From Halobellus salinus (lineage in GTDB: Archaea; Halobacteriota; Halobacteria; Halobacteriales; Haloferacaceae), in assembly GCF_014646875.1 (NCBI RefSeq), contig NZ_BMOC01000006.1:62001-126000 (forward strand): a stretch of DNA of 64,000 nucleotides, read 5' to 3'. The translations under genes were made by a program, and so were the position numbers. The notes under the pieces were generated by a model. It was not told where the DNA came from, searched no databases, and worked only from the letters and a program-made list of their open reading frames with translations. Below are positions 1-8,887 of the stretch, piece after piece. Within the stretch, counting starts at the first letter, position 1. Every line of letters starts with the position of its first letter.

Positions 1-1492
1 TATCGTCGAGATGCCGTTCGACGAGTACCTCGTCAAACCGGTCGACGAGGAGAGCGTCACCGAGGCCGTCGAAGAGCTGCTAGTGCGGGCGGAGTTCGAC
101 GACCGGATCCGGGAGTATTTCGCGTTGGCGTCGACCGAGGCGGTTCTCGACGGGCGCGAGGTCCGCGACCCGGCCGCGCTCGACGACCTGGCCGAACGGG
201 TACGGGAGCTCCGGGCCGAGCGAGAGTCCGAGATCCGCGAGCGGGAACGGCAGTTGGAACGGACCCGGCGGATCAACGGCCTCCTCCGGGAGGTCGACCG
301 CGGGCTGGTGGACGCGGACACCCGAGCCGACATCGTCGAGACTGTGTGTGACTCCTTCGAGGCGTCGGTGTACGACGGGGCGTGGGTGGCGGGCTACAAC
401 AAGGCGGTCGGGAGCGTTGAGTGCGAGGCCGCGGGCGGAGCGGTCGCGTCGCCGTTCGGTCGGGCCGAGCGGTCGGGACGGGACAGCGGCGACGGGGCGG
501 TCGACCACGAAGCGGTCGTGACGCAATCGATCGACACCCGATCGCCGGCAACCGCGGCGGTCGACCCGCCGGCTGCGGCGGCGGTGCTCGTTGACCCCGA
601 TCCGAAGGACGTCGGTCGGACAGTGGTGGCCGTCCCGATTGAGTACCGCGGGACCGTGTACGGTGCCTTGGTGGTGTACGTCCGGGGCGACGTTACCGAC
701 GAGGAGCTGTCAATGCTCGTCGAAGTGGGCGAGACTGTCGGAAACGGGATCAACGGGGCCGAGTCGAGACAGTTGCTCTACGACGACAGCGCGGTCGAAC
801 TGGAGTTCGCCCACGCCGATGACGGTGACGTCCTCGTCGACCTCTCGAAAGAGTTCGACACTACGATCCGGCTTGAAGGGCTCGCTCCCGCCGACGGCGG
901 CGTGGTCACGTGCTTTCTTTCGGTCGGTGGCACGGATCCGGAGGCGGTGCTCGGGAGTGTCACGCCCCGGAGCGCAGTGACGGGCGCGCGCGTCGTCTCC
1001 GAGGAGTCCGACGAGACGCTGTTCGAGTTACGGTTGACCGACGCGTCGGCGGTGGTGACACTCGTTGAGTTGGGCGCGAAAGTCGAGTCGTTCACCGCGA
1101 CGAGCGGGGAGGGGCGGCTCGTGATCCGGGCGCCGGCAGGGTCGGACCTCAGGACGTTCACATTCGGGGTACAGTCACCGTTCCCCGACGTGTCGGTCGT
1201 CGCAAAGCGAGAAGTCGACGACGACGTGCAGTCAACGTCGTCGTTCCGGCGGCAACTCGAGAAGAAGCTGACCGACCGACAGCGGGACGTGATGGAGACG
1301 GCACTCGCCTCCGGCTACTTCGAGTGGCCCCGCGGGAGCACCGCAGAGGAAGTGGCGTCGTCGCTCGGCATCGCCGCGCCCACCTTTCACGAGCACCTCC
1401 GGGCGGGCGAGCAGAAGCTTGTCGAGTCGTTCTTCGCAGAGACCGGAGACCGGACCGGTCTGGGTCGAGAGGAGACAGCCACAGACGACTGA
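1..1492 (+). CDS. HalX/GAF/HTH-10 response regulator, Bat type (5' truncated)
   Basis: The reading frame is open to the left edge, so the gene starts outside the window. The first visible residues (FDEYLVKPV) are the end of a response-regulator receiver domain. A HalX-type helical domain follows (about residues 25-80 counted from the Met at base 11), then a GAF-like sensor domain (about 90-250), a Bat-associated beta domain (about 260-400) and a C-terminal HTH-10 domain (about 425-480, LTDRQRDVMETALASGYFEW). Proteins of this architecture are haloarchaeal transcription regulators related to the bacterio-opsin activator Bat. The signal and target genes cannot be read from the sequence. A convergent zinc-ribbon gene lies downstream. 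Confidence 0.9.
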   Translation, partial: IVEMPFDEYLVKPVDEESVTEAVEELLVRAEFDDRIREYFALASTEAVLDGREVRDPAALDDLAERVRELRAERESEIRERERQLERTRRINGLLREVDRGLVDADTRADIVETVCDSFEASVYDGAWVAGYNKAVGSVECEAAGGAVASPFGRAERSGRDSGDGAVDHEAVVTQSIDTRSPATAAVDPPAAAAVLVDPDPKDVGRTVVAVPIEYRGTVYGALVVYVRGDVTDEELSMLVEVGETVGNGINGAESRQLLYDDSAVELEFAHADDGDVLVDLSKEFDTTIRLEGLAPADGGVVTCFLSVGGTDPEAVLGSVTPRSAVTGARVVSEESDETLFELRLTDASAVVTLVELGAKVESFTATSGEGRLVIRAPAGSDLRTFTFGVQSPFPDVSVVAKREVDDDVQSTSSFRRQLEKKLTDRQRDVMETALASGYFEWPRGSTAEEVASSLGIAAPTFHEHLRAGEQKLVESFFAETGDRTGLGREETATDD

Positions 1493-1567
1493 GACGGGCG
1501 GTCTCGGGAACGTCGGTTGCGCCGGAGATGCGGCCGACGGTGACCGACGAAAGCGACCGGTAGTGGT

Positions 1568-1768
1568 TCAGGCGTTGTTCATCCGCTGGCTGCGCGTGTC
1601 GCCGCAGATGCGACACTCGGTGACCCGGTAGGGCTCCCGCGAGAACGCCCGGTTCGTCTGTTTCGTGCTCTCGGTCTTGAGTTCGATCGACACCGCGTGC
1701 GGCGTCCGCGTTCCGCACTCTGCGCAGTTCTCGGTCAGTTCGGTGACCGCCGGTTGGCTTTGTGACAT
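1568..1768 (-). CDS. Small zinc beta-ribbon protein (DUF7835-like)
   Basis: This 66-residue protein has two Cys-x2-Cys knuckles (CAEC and CRIC), enough to bind one zinc ion in a beta-ribbon. It contains the stretch SREPYRV and ends in SQRMNNA. I recognise this pattern as a haloarchaeal family probably catalogued as DUF7835; the number is from memory. Function is unknown. An A/T-rich box (TCTTATAG on the minus strand, 1785-1792) lies about 21 nt upstream of the ATG, so the transcript is probably leaderless or nearly so. Confidence 0.8.
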   Translation of the reverse strand: MSQSQPAVTELTENCAECGTRTPHAVSIELKTESTKQTNRAFSREPYRVTECRICGDTRSQRMNNA

Positions 1769-1913
1769 AGTGGTTCTGTGTTTCCTATAAGATGTGGGAA
1801 GATATTGTCAGCCAACCCTACACAGTTAGGGGACCGACCGAACCCAGGGGCCCGCTCGCGTTCGCAGGATTCAAGTCCGCTGGCCGGCGGTGCCGAGCGT
1901 GGACGCCGGCCGA

Positions 1914-3611
1914 TCAGCCGGTGTCGGCGTTCGAGTCGTCGGTATCGCCCGGTGGGTCAGTGTCGGCGTTCGAGTCGTCGGTCCCTGCGCCTTCCCACCG
2001 CTCTCCCTGGTCGGGGCCGTTCCGGCCGTCGTTGGTCGCCGACGCCTCCGGGGAGAAACGATCGCGGACGGCCGCCCGGTCGACCGTCCCGGACACGGTG
2101 CGTGGCAGCGTCTCAGCGACCGAGAGCATCTTTGGGAGTTTGTACGCGGCGAGTCGATCCCGTGCGAACGCGAGGACATCATCGCTGTCGAGCCGGCGGC
2201 CGGTCGCCGGATCCGGTTCGGCGCTCGGAGGCGACACACCCGACTCGGGGACGAGCAGGGCTGACACCCGCTCGCCCCACTCGGCGTCGGGGACGCCTAC
2301 CACGGCCGCCTCGGAGACATCGGGGTGGTCGACGAGCACGTCCGCGATCGCACCCGGATTGACGTTCTCGCCGCCGGTCACGATCCGGTCGTCGAGTCGG
2401 TTCAGTACCCTGAGCGACCCGGATTCATCAAGCGCTCCGACGTCGCCGGTGTGGAGCCCGAACTCCCCGAACGCCGCCTCGGTCGCAGCCGGGGTGCCGT
2501 AGTATCCGGGTGTGACAGTCGGCCCGTCGACGACGAGCTCTCCCGACTCCCCGGGCGAGAGTGGGCTACCCGCCTCGTCGACGACCCGAACCTCGGTCAG
2601 AAACAGCGGGCTCCCGACGCGCTCGGGGCTCTCGACGGCCTGCTCTGGCCGGGCGGTCGCGATCTGTGACGCGGTCTCGGTCATGCCGTAGGTCGGGTAC
2701 ACCGGCACGGAGTAGTTGCAGCACCGTTCGATCAGGTCCGTCGGCGCCGGCGCGCCCCCGAGAAGGACAACACGGAGCGACTCCGCGAGCGTCCCGCGGC
2801 GGTCGAGCATCCGGCGGAGCATCGTGGGGACCAGCGACACCGCGGTGGCGTCGTAGCTGTCGAGGTCGTCCGCGGCGTCGCCGGCGTCGAACTCCTCGCG
2901 GAGGACGACCGTCATCCCGTATACCGGCATGCGGAGGATCGGCGAGATGCCGCCGGTGTGGTGCAGGGGCAGCGTCGCCACCCACCGGTCGCCGGGATCG
3001 ACGCCCAGCCGGAACGCCGAGGCGGCCGCGCTGGCGAGCAGGTTCCCCGTGGTGAGCCGCACTGGTTTGGGGTCGCCAGTCGTGCCCGAGGTGAAGAGGA
3101 GCAACTGGGTGTCGTCGAGCGACCACGATGCGGGCGACACGGAACCGGTTTGTACGGTCGAAAGCTGTTCCGCAGCCGTGGTTTCGGCGTTGTCGACGGT
3201 CGCGACGGTGATCGGGCCTCCCGGATCGTCGGCGTGGGTCGCGTTGACACCGCCAAGGGTGGAGACAGCCGCTGTCACCGCGTCCTCGGTCCCCCTGTCG
3301 CACACCACGGTGGCGACATCGGCTGCGTCCAACTGGGTCGCGAGCTCTCGGGGGGTGAGCCCATCCCCCATCGGCACCAGCGTCGCGCCCAGTCGCATCG
3401 CGGCGTGGATCAGACAGACGTACTCGACGCACGGCCGGAGCACGGCCCCGAGGTGCGTTCCATCGTCGACTCCAACCGCCGCAAGCCGGCTGGCGAGGTC
3501 GTCGACGAGCGTGTCCAGGGTTCCGAACGTGTAGCTCGTGTCGGTGGTCGTATCGACGAGCGCCTCTCTGCCCGGGTCGATCCCGGCGCGGTGTGAGAGC
3601 CAATCGCGCAT
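1914..3611 (-). CDS. menE: o-Succinylbenzoate--CoA ligase
   Basis: This 565-residue protein is an ANL-superfamily acyl-CoA synthetase. It has the AMP-binding P-loop (LLFTSGTTGDPKPV, about residues 170-185), the YGMTE motif (about 310), the GEL(V) region and the TGD motif (HTGDVG, about 395). MenE activates o-succinylbenzoate in menaquinone synthesis, and menaquinone is the haloarchaeal respiratory quinone. I assign menE by overall resemblance; another acyl-CoA ligase is possible. The gene lies 26 bp after the methylmalonyl-CoA epimerase gene on the same strand, so it is probably co-transcribed. The C-terminus carries a duplicated acidic peptide (DDSNADT) encoded by a 23-24 bp direct repeat. 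Confidence 0.82.
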   Translation of the reverse strand: MRDWLSHRAGIDPGREALVDTTTDTSYTFGTLDTLVDDLASRLAAVGVDDGTHLGAVLRPCVEYVCLIHAAMRLGATLVPMGDGLTPRELATQLDAADVATVVCDRGTEDAVTAAVSTLGGVNATHADDPGGPITVATVDNAETTAAEQLSTVQTGSVSPASWSLDDTQLLLFTSGTTGDPKPVRLTTGNLLASAAASAFRLGVDPGDRWVATLPLHHTGGISPILRMPVYGMTVVLREEFDAGDAADDLDSYDATAVSLVPTMLRRMLDRRGTLAESLRVVLLGGAPAPTDLIERCCNYSVPVYPTYGMTETASQIATARPEQAVESPERVGSPLFLTEVRVVDEAGSPLSPGESGELVVDGPTVTPGYYGTPAATEAAFGEFGLHTGDVGALDESGSLRVLNRLDDRIVTGGENVNPGAIADVLVDHPDVSEAAVVGVPDAEWGERVSALLVPESGVSPPSAEPDPATGRRLDSDDVLAFARDRLAAYKLPKMLSVAETLPRTVSGTVDRAAVRDRFSPEASATNDGRNGPDQGERWEGAGTDDSNADTDPPGDTDDSNADTG

Positions 3612-3637
3612 CCTGCGTAGCGTGGGTCGCCGACCGA

Positions 3638-4054
3638 CTAAACTGTGCGGTTCGCCCCGTCGCTGTCGCTCGCCACGAACTCAACCAGGACGCCGCCGGT
3701 CGAGCCGGGGTGGAGGAACGCGACGGTGTGGCCCCACGCCCCCGGCCGGGGCGCCTCGTCGACGAGGTCGATCCCGAGGTCGCTGGCGCGCTCTAGCGAC
3801 GCGCCGATGTCGTCGGTCGCGACCGCGACGTGGTGGATCCCCGGCCCCTGACGGTCGAGGTACCGGGCGATAGGCCCGTCTCCCCGGGGTTCGAGCAGCT
3901 CGAAGTAGTCGCCGTCGAGTTCCAGGAACCGGATCATCATCCCGTCGAAGCCTTCCTCGTGGACGATCGGGGCGTCGAGGAGCCCCGCGAACGTGGCCGC
4001 GAGGTCGGCGCCGTCGACCGTCGCAATCCCGAGGTGGTGAAACGACAGCGACAT
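3638..4054 (-). CDS. mce: Methylmalonyl-CoA epimerase
   Basis: This 138-residue protein is a two-motif vicinal-oxygen-chelate fold of the usual epimerase length. It starts FHHLGIATVD and has the second metal-site region GIHHVAVATDD, and a C-terminal GVLVEFV that supplies the last Glu ligand. It interconverts (2R)- and (2S)-methylmalonyl-CoA so that the mutase can make succinyl-CoA. It lies 67 bp downstream of the mutase large-subunit gene on the same strand, which supports the assignment and an operon. Confidence 0.92.
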   Translation of the reverse strand: MSLSFHHLGIATVDGADLAATFAGLLDAPIVHEEGFDGMMIRFLELDGDYFELLEPRGDGPIARYLDRQGPGIHHVAVATDDIGASLERASDLGIDLVDEAPRPGAWGHTVAFLHPGSTGGVLVEFVASDSDGANRTV

Positions 4055-4121
4055 ACCCGGGGTGATGGCTGGTGGAACATAAACTGTCGGGCGCGGGCGG
4101 TGACTGCGTGCCGCGACACCA

Positions 4122-5798
4122 CTACAGCCGGGGCTGGTACTCGCCGAACTCCTCGCGGAGCACGTTCGAGATCTCCCCCACCGTGGCGTAGGTCTTCACC
4201 GCGTCGACGGTCGGGGGCAGCACGTTGTCGTCGCCGGCGGCGGCGTCCCGCACGGCCGAAAGCGCCGCCTCGACGGCCTCGTCGTCGCGCTCGTCTTTCA
4301 CCGCCGCCAGCCGGTCGACCTGGCGGGCCTCGTCGTCCTCGTCGACCTCCTCGACGTCGACGTGGGGGTCCTCGTCGACCTGGAACTCGTTGACGCCGAC
4401 CACGACCCGGTCGCCCGACTCGATCTCCTGTTGGCGCTCGAAGGCGACGTCCTGGATCTGGCGTTTCACCCACCCCGACTCCACGGCGTCGAGCATACCG
4501 CCGCGGCGGTCGACCTCCTCGAGGATCTCGAACGCTTCCGCTTCGAGGTCGTCGGTCAGCGACTCGACGTAGTAGCTCCCCCCGAGCGGGTCGATGGTGT
4601 CGGCGACGCCCGACTCGTGGGCCAGGATCTGCTGGGTCCGGAGGGCGGTCCGCACCGACTGTTCTGTGGGGAGCGACAGCGCCTCGTCTTTCCCGTTGGT
4701 GTGGAGGCTCTGGGCCCCGCCCAGCACCGCCGCCAGCGCCTGGTACGCAACTCTAACAACGTTGTTTTCCACCTGCTGGGCGGTTAGCGTCGACCCGCCG
4801 GTCTGGGCGTGGAACTTCAACTGGCGGGACTTCGGGTCCTCGGCGTCGAACCGCTCGTCCAGTATGTCGGCCCACATCCGCCGGGCCGCGCGGAACTTCG
4901 CGGCCTCCTCGAAGACGTTGTTGTGGGCGTTGAAAAAGAACGACAGCCGCGGCGCGAACTCGTCGACGTCGAGACCGGCCGCAAGCGCTGTCTCGATGTA
5001 CTCGATACCGTTTCCGAGGGTGAACGCGATCTCCTGGGCCGCGGTCGACCCCGCCTCGCGGATGTGGTACCCCGAGATGGAGATGGTGTTGAACGTCGGG
5101 GTCTCGGCCCCGCAAAACTCGAAGATGTCGGTGATCAGCCGCATCGACGCGTTCGGCGGGTAAATGTAGAGGTTCCGCGCGATGTACTCTTTCAGGATGT
5201 CGTTCTGGATGGTCCCGCGGAGCTGTTCGCGGGGAACGCCCTGTTTGTCGCCGATTGCGACGTACATCGCGAAAAGCACCGCCGCGGGCGCGTTGATCGT
5301 CATCGACGTCGACACCTCGTCTAAGGGGATGCCGTCGAACACCACCTCCATGTCCCGGAGCGTGTCGACCGCGACGCCCGCCTTCCCCACCTCGCCGGCG
5401 GCCATCCCGGCGTCGGAGTCGTACCCCTTCTGGGTGGGGAGGTCGAACGCGAGCGACAGCCCCGAGGAGCCCTGGTCGATGAGGTACCGGAACCGCTCGT
5501 TGGTCTCCCTGGCCGTTCCCATCCCGGCGTACTGCCGCATCGTCCACAGCCGCCCGCGGTGCATTGTGGAGTAGACACCGCGCGTGTACGGCGCCTCGCC
5601 GGGGAACCCCAGGTCGTCGTCGTAGTCGAGGTCCGACACGTCAGCCGGGGTGTACAGCCGCCGGACGTCCTGCCCGCCGGTGTCGGTGGTGAACGCCTCC
5701 CGCCGTTCCCCGAACCGGTCGAGGGTGGGCGAGAGGGTCTCGGCCTCCCACTCGCGTTTGCCCTCGCGGATCGTCTGGAGGTCGTCGGGGTCGAACAT
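4122..5798 (-). CDS. mcmA1: Methylmalonyl-CoA mutase, large (catalytic) subunit
   Basis: This 558-residue protein is the catalytic TIM-barrel chain of an archaeal split mutase. Key stretches are [33 protein letters not shown] and [15 protein letters not shown]. It lacks the C-terminal B12-binding domain, as expected when that domain is a separate small subunit; that subunit is not in this window. I start it at MFDPDDL (base 5798) because family members begin there and the longer frame upstream is arginine-rich and unlike haloarchaeal protein. Mutase, epimerase and menE follow in order on the minus strand. It belongs to propionyl-CoA/methylmalonyl-CoA metabolism. Confidence 0.95.
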   Translation of the reverse strand: MFDPDDLQTIREGKREWEAETLSPTLDRFGERREAFTTDTGGQDVRRLYTPADVSDLDYDDDLGFPGEAPYTRGVYSTMHRGRLWTMRQYAGMGTARETNERFRYLIDQGSSGLSLAFDLPTQKGYDSDAGMAAGEVGKAGVAVDTLRDMEVVFDGIPLDEVSTSMTINAPAAVLFAMYVAIGDKQGVPREQLRGTIQNDILKEYIARNLYIYPPNASMRLITDIFEFCGAETPTFNTISISGYHIREAGSTAAQEIAFTLGNGIEYIETALAAGLDVDEFAPRLSFFFNAHNNVFEEAAKFRAARRMWADILDERFDAEDPKSRQLKFHAQTGGSTLTAQQVENNVVRVAYQALAAVLGGAQSLHTNGKDEALSLPTEQSVRTALRTQQILAHESGVADTIDPLGGSYYVESLTDDLEAEAFEILEEVDRRGGMLDAVESGWVKRQIQDVAFERQQEIESGDRVVVGVNEFQVDEDPHVDVEEVDEDDEARQVDRLAAVKDERDDEAVEAALSAVRDAAAGDDNVLPPTVDAVKTYATVGEISNVLREEFGEYQPRL

Positions 5799-5917
5799 AC
5801 GGAACGAAAGCGCCCGCCGGGTATTGAAACCCACCGGAGCGACGGGCGACGACCCGCCACGACACCCGGACGGCGCGGAAGGGAAAACACAAAGTCCGAG
5901 CCGACGAACGCCGGCGT

Positions 5918-6382
5918 ATGTCCGAGAAGACAGCCCAGAACCCGGCCGGCGGCCGGATGACCGACGCGGAGGTCGACGCCTTCCTCGCCGAGCAGGGGAC
6001 GGGCGTTCTCGCACTGGCCGACGGCGGCAGTGCGTACGCGATCCCGATCTCGTTCGGCTACGAAATCGGGCGGGCGGTCTTCGCCTACTGGCAGTTCGGT
6101 GCCGAGACCACGAAAGGGGAGTACACGGCGGCGACGGATCAGGCGTGTCTGACGGTCTACGACGTGGCGTCGCGATCGGAGTGGCGGAGCGCCCTCGCCC
6201 GCGGACCGCTCCGGGAGCTGTCGGGGGCGGAGTGGGCCGACCTCGGAAGGTTGATCGACGACAACGCGCTCTCGCCGGAGTTCACCGGAGTCCGGGGGCG
6301 GAACCTCTCGGTTGCGGGGTACGAGATGCGGATCGAGGAGGCCACCGGATACCACCGCCGACCGGATGCGGCCGAAGAGTAG
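5918..6382 (+). CDS. Pyridoxamine 5'-phosphate oxidase family protein (FMN-binding split barrel)
   Basis: This 154-residue protein resembles the small PPOX/HugZ-like split-barrel proteins common in haloarchaea. It opens with a helix ending in a short strand ([22 protein letters not shown]), then the pair [14 protein letters not shown] and CLTVYDV, typical of a flavin-binding barrel. Substrate is unknown; it is unlikely to be a true PdxH. It is divergent from the mutase gene with about 120 bp between them. Confidence 0.85.
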   Translation: MSEKTAQNPAGGRMTDAEVDAFLAEQGTGVLALADGGSAYAIPISFGYEIGRAVFAYWQFGAETTKGEYTAATDQACLTVYDVASRSEWRSALARGPLRELSGAEWADLGRLIDDNALSPEFTGVRGRNLSVAGYEMRIEEATGYHRRPDAAEE

Positions 6383-6552
6383 CCGGCCGGGACCGACCGA
6401 AGGGAGCCGCAGAATGGACACGCCGAGCGTCCCGGGAAGCCAGCCACCGAGGACGCGGTGTCCCCGTCGGCGGGTGCGACCGTGGCTCGAACGGCCGTAC
6501 ACGCCGCGCTTCGCCACGTTTTTGCGACCGGCACCCGTGGGTTCCGACAACT

Positions 6553-6945
6553 ATGTTCGGTGGAGGCGGTATGAACCCGCGGAAAATGAAGCAGATGATG
6601 GAACAGATGGGTATCGACGTCACCGAACTCGACGTCGAGGAGGTCGTGATCCGGACGGGTGACGAGGACCTGGTGTTCGACGACGCCCAGGTCACCCGGA
6701 TGGACGCCCAGGGCCAGCAGACCTACCAGGTCGTCGGCGAACCCGACTCCCGCGATCCGGGCGCGACCGCGCTGGAAGGCGGCGACGGAAGCGATGCCGG
6801 CGACGACAGCGACGAGGACGACGGCATCCCGGAGGACGACATCGCCTTAGTCGCCGAGAACGCCGGCGTCGACGCCGGGACGGCACGCGAAGCCCTCGCT
6901 GAGACCGACGGCGACCTCGCGGCCGCCATCGCGAACCTGGAGTGA
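6553..6945 (+). CDS. nac: Nascent polypeptide-associated complex protein
   Basis: This 130-residue protein begins [20 protein letters not shown], the usual start of archaeal NAC. The NAC beta domain follows (about residues 20-65), then an acidic linker and a C-terminal UBA domain (about 90-130, ending LAAAIANLE). Archaeal NAC forms a homodimer that binds nascent chains at the ribosome exit. The frame is open for 900 bases upstream, but the start at 6553 is fixed by family resemblance. A strong hairpin follows 20 bp after the stop. Confidence 0.93.
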   Translation: MFGGGGMNPRKMKQMMEQMGIDVTELDVEEVVIRTGDEDLVFDDAQVTRMDAQGQQTYQVVGEPDSRDPGATALEGGDGSDAGDDSDEDDGIPEDDIALVAENAGVDAGTAREALAETDGDLAAAIANLE

Positions 6946-6964
6946 TACCGATTCCTCTCACTGA

Positions 6965-7006
6965 TTCCCGCCGATCGCCGGTAACGGGGGTGGCGATCGG
7001 CGGGAA
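6965..7006. other. Perfect 15-bp hairpin between nac and trmI
   Basis: Left arm TTCCCGCCGATCGCC (6965-6979) and right arm GGCGATCGGCGGGAA (6992-7006) are exact reverse complements around a 12-nt loop. The structure begins 20 bp after the nac stop and ends 18 bp before the trmI start. No T-run follows, so it is not a classical archaeal terminator. It could block read-through, stabilise the nac 3' end, bind a protein as DNA, or mask the trmI leader. Confidence 0.8.
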
Positions 7007-7024
7007 GGGACGAGAGTACTCGGT

Positions 7025-7759
7025 ATGAGCTACCTCCTCGTCCACGACGACCGGGAGTACCTCCGGGCGCCCGGCGACGAACTCCACACCGACCTCGGGG
7101 TGCTCGAGGTCCCCGAGGACGTCGACCCCGGGACCGTTCTGGAGACACATCTCGGCGAGCCCTTCGTGGTGCGTCGGCTCCGCGGGCCCGACCTGTTCAA
7201 CCACTTCGAGCGGACCGGCGCGCCGATGATGCCCCGCGACGTGGGGCTGGTGATGGGCCACACCGGGGTCGCGGCGGGCGACCGGGTGCTCGACGCGGGG
7301 ACTGGAACGGGCGTCCTCGCGGCGTACCTCGGCCGGTGTCACGCCGAGGTGACCTCCTACGAGGTCGACGCCGACTTCGCCGACGTCGCACGGGAGAACA
7401 TGCGGCTCGGCGGCGTGGCCGACCGGGTCGACGTCCGGACCGGCGACCTCACCGACCACCTCGACGACGCCGCCGAGGCGGGTCCGTTCGACGCGATCAC
7501 CCTCGACACCGGCGACGCGCCCGCGGTCGTCGCTGCCGCCCCCGACCTGCTCGCGCCGGGCGGCTACGTCGCGGTCTACTCGCCGTTCGTCGAGAACAGC
7601 CGCGAGAGTGTTGTGGCCGCGCGGGAGGCCGGGCTGGTCGATATTGAAACACTGGAGACCATCCAACGGGAGATGGACTTCGGCGACCGTGGCTCCCGCC
7701 CCTCGACCGCGGGTGTCGGCCACACCGGCTACCTGACGTTCGCGCGCAACAGCGTCTGA
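7025..7759 (+). CDS. trmI: tRNA (adenine-N1)-methyltransferase, TrmI family
   Basis: This 244-residue protein has a small N-terminal beta domain and a Rossmann methyltransferase domain. The SAM-binding motif I is VLDAGTGTGVLAAYLG (about residue 90), the acidic end of beta2 is YEVDADF and motif IV lies at FDAITLD. Archaeal TrmI makes N1-methyladenosine at positions 57/58 in the T-loop of tRNA. The N-terminal motif PMMPRDVGLVMGHTGV is characteristic of the family. The tail GHTGYLTFAR also fits. Confidence 0.92.
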   Translation: MSYLLVHDDREYLRAPGDELHTDLGVLEVPEDVDPGTVLETHLGEPFVVRRLRGPDLFNHFERTGAPMMPRDVGLVMGHTGVAAGDRVLDAGTGTGVLAAYLGRCHAEVTSYEVDADFADVARENMRLGGVADRVDVRTGDLTDHLDDAAEAGPFDAITLDTGDAPAVVAAAPDLLAPGGYVAVYSPFVENSRESVVAAREAGLVDIETLETIQREMDFGDRGSRPSTAGVGHTGYLTFARNSV

Positions 7760-7793
7760 TCGACGGATCGACGGCGACGTCTCGGACGCGACG

Positions 7794-8348
7794 TCACCGG
7801 ATCGACCGAAGCATCCCGAATAACTCCTCTCTCCCCTCGTCGCGGTCGAACGACGCCGGGCCGGGGAGCGACAGCGGGTACGCGCCGCCGCCAAGCAGGA
7901 ACTCTTCACCCGTCGGCCACGCCGCGAAGTACGCCTCCACCGGGAGGTCGCGGTCGTCGAGTTGGACCCGGGCGCGGTACCGCGTCGCGTCCACGTCGTC
8001 GCCGCCGACCGCGAACCGATGGGTGTCGGCGCGTTCGATCGCGGCGAAGCCGCGCTCTTCGAGCACGTCCACGAACGCCGACGACGCGCGGTCGGAGACC
8101 AAGTTCGTGAGCGCACGTGACGGGGAGTTCGCGGGCCGGATCCGGAGCCGGCTCGCGAACACGAACCGCCACGTGGTCTCGGTGCCGGTCGCGGCCGCGA
8201 GCCGATCCCGAAGCGCCGTGTCCTCGTAGATCCGAGTGGTCGCGCTGATGGTCACGATCCGGACGTCAAACGGCGTTGACAACTCCTCGGAGACGAGCCG
8301 CCACGACTCGGGGACGTCGAGTTCCGGCGGCGGGACGGCTGCGGACAC
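7794..8348 (-). CDS. Conserved hypothetical protein, 184 aa
   Basis: I do not recognise a named family. The protein is a mixed alpha/beta chain without transmembrane segments or cysteine clusters; it has a repeated WRxV/RRxxF character and the segment AYFAAWPTGEEFLLGGGAYPL. I start it at the GTG at 8348. A clear TATA box (8373-8380) is centred 28 nt upstream, fitting a leaderless transcript, and residues further upstream in frame look non-coding. It is convergent with trmI. The tfs gene is upstream on the same strand, but the private promoter suggests a separate unit. Confidence 0.7.
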   Translation of the reverse strand: MSAAVPPPELDVPESWRLVSEELSTPFDVRIVTISATTRIYEDTALRDRLAAATGTETTWRFVFASRLRIRPANSPSRALTNLVSDRASSAFVDVLEERGFAAIERADTHRFAVGGDDVDATRYRARVQLDDRDLPVEAYFAAWPTGEEFLLGGGAYPLSLPGPASFDRDEGREELFGMLRSIR

Positions 8349-8372
8349 GGCCGTCGGTTCGGCCGGCGAGTG

Positions 8373-8380
8373 TTTATAAT
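8373..8380 (-). promoter_or_regulatory. TATA box of the 184-aa hypothetical gene
   Basis: The minus strand reads ATTATAAA in otherwise G+C-rich DNA, centred 28 nt upstream of the GTG at 8348. This is the expected spacing for a haloarchaeal leaderless transcript and it decides the start codon. Confidence 0.65.
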
Positions 8381-8452
8381 CCCGTCCCGAAACCGGTGCG
8401 GGCGCGGACGGGTGGGGCTGCCGACGCTCCCCGGCGAGGCCCGCAGCCGCCG

Positions 8453-8776
8453 TCAGTGGTCGTCCTCGCGCCACTTGTGGTCGCACTCGACACACGTGAG
8501 GAACCGTGTTTCGGACTCGTCGGCCGACCGGATCTGCTTCATCTCGTAGCGGGCGCTGTCGTGGCCACACTCCGGGCAGATCACCGTCGTCGTCGGCCCG
8601 ATCTCGGCCTCGTCGACGTCGGACATGTCGACCACCTCGCTGTCCTCGCGCTCGGCGGTCGAGGTCATCGCCGCCTCGCTGTCGGCGTCGCGGGGCTTCT
8701 CGGCCCCGCAGCTACCACAGACCCAGACGTCGTCGTCGGTCTTCATCATCGAGCCACAGTCGTCGCAGAACTCCAT
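8453..8776 (-). CDS. tfs: Transcription elongation factor S (TFS/TFIIS-like)
   Basis: This 107-residue protein has two zinc ribbons: an N-terminal RPB9-like one (CDDC and CGSC, residues 4-30) and a C-terminal TFIIS ribbon (CPEC and CVEC) in the last 40 residues. TFS stimulates cleavage of backtracked transcripts by the RNA polymerase. In the C-terminal ribbon the catalytic acidic pair, usually DE just before or within the hairpin, is represented by SADESETRF. I start it at MEFCDDC; an A/T-rich box (CTTAAG) lies about 30 nt upstream. Confidence 0.93.
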   Translation of the reverse strand: MEFCDDCGSMMKTDDDVWVCGSCGAEKPRDADSEAAMTSTAEREDSEVVDMSDVDEAEIGPTTTVICPECGHDSARYEMKQIRSADESETRFLTCVECDHKWREDDH

Positions 8777-8887
8777 CGTACCCCCACGGAACGGCTTCAA
8801 CGACTTAAGCGGCCGGGATAGAGCCGCGGGGACGGCAGGTGATTATTTGTTTGTGTGCCGTGACCGTCCGCCAGGGACAGCGATGGT

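Noticed and set aside
1855-1890. tRNA-like arm near GGATTCAAGTCC / GGACTTGAATCC
   Set aside because: It looks like a tRNA-Ser anticodon arm on the minus strand, but the stem has a mismatch and no acceptor, D or T arm can be built around it.
6692-8116. 474-codon open frame on the minus strand
   Set aside because: It runs antisense over nac, trmI and the adjoining hypothetical gene and has no recognisable domain; it is a G+C shadow.
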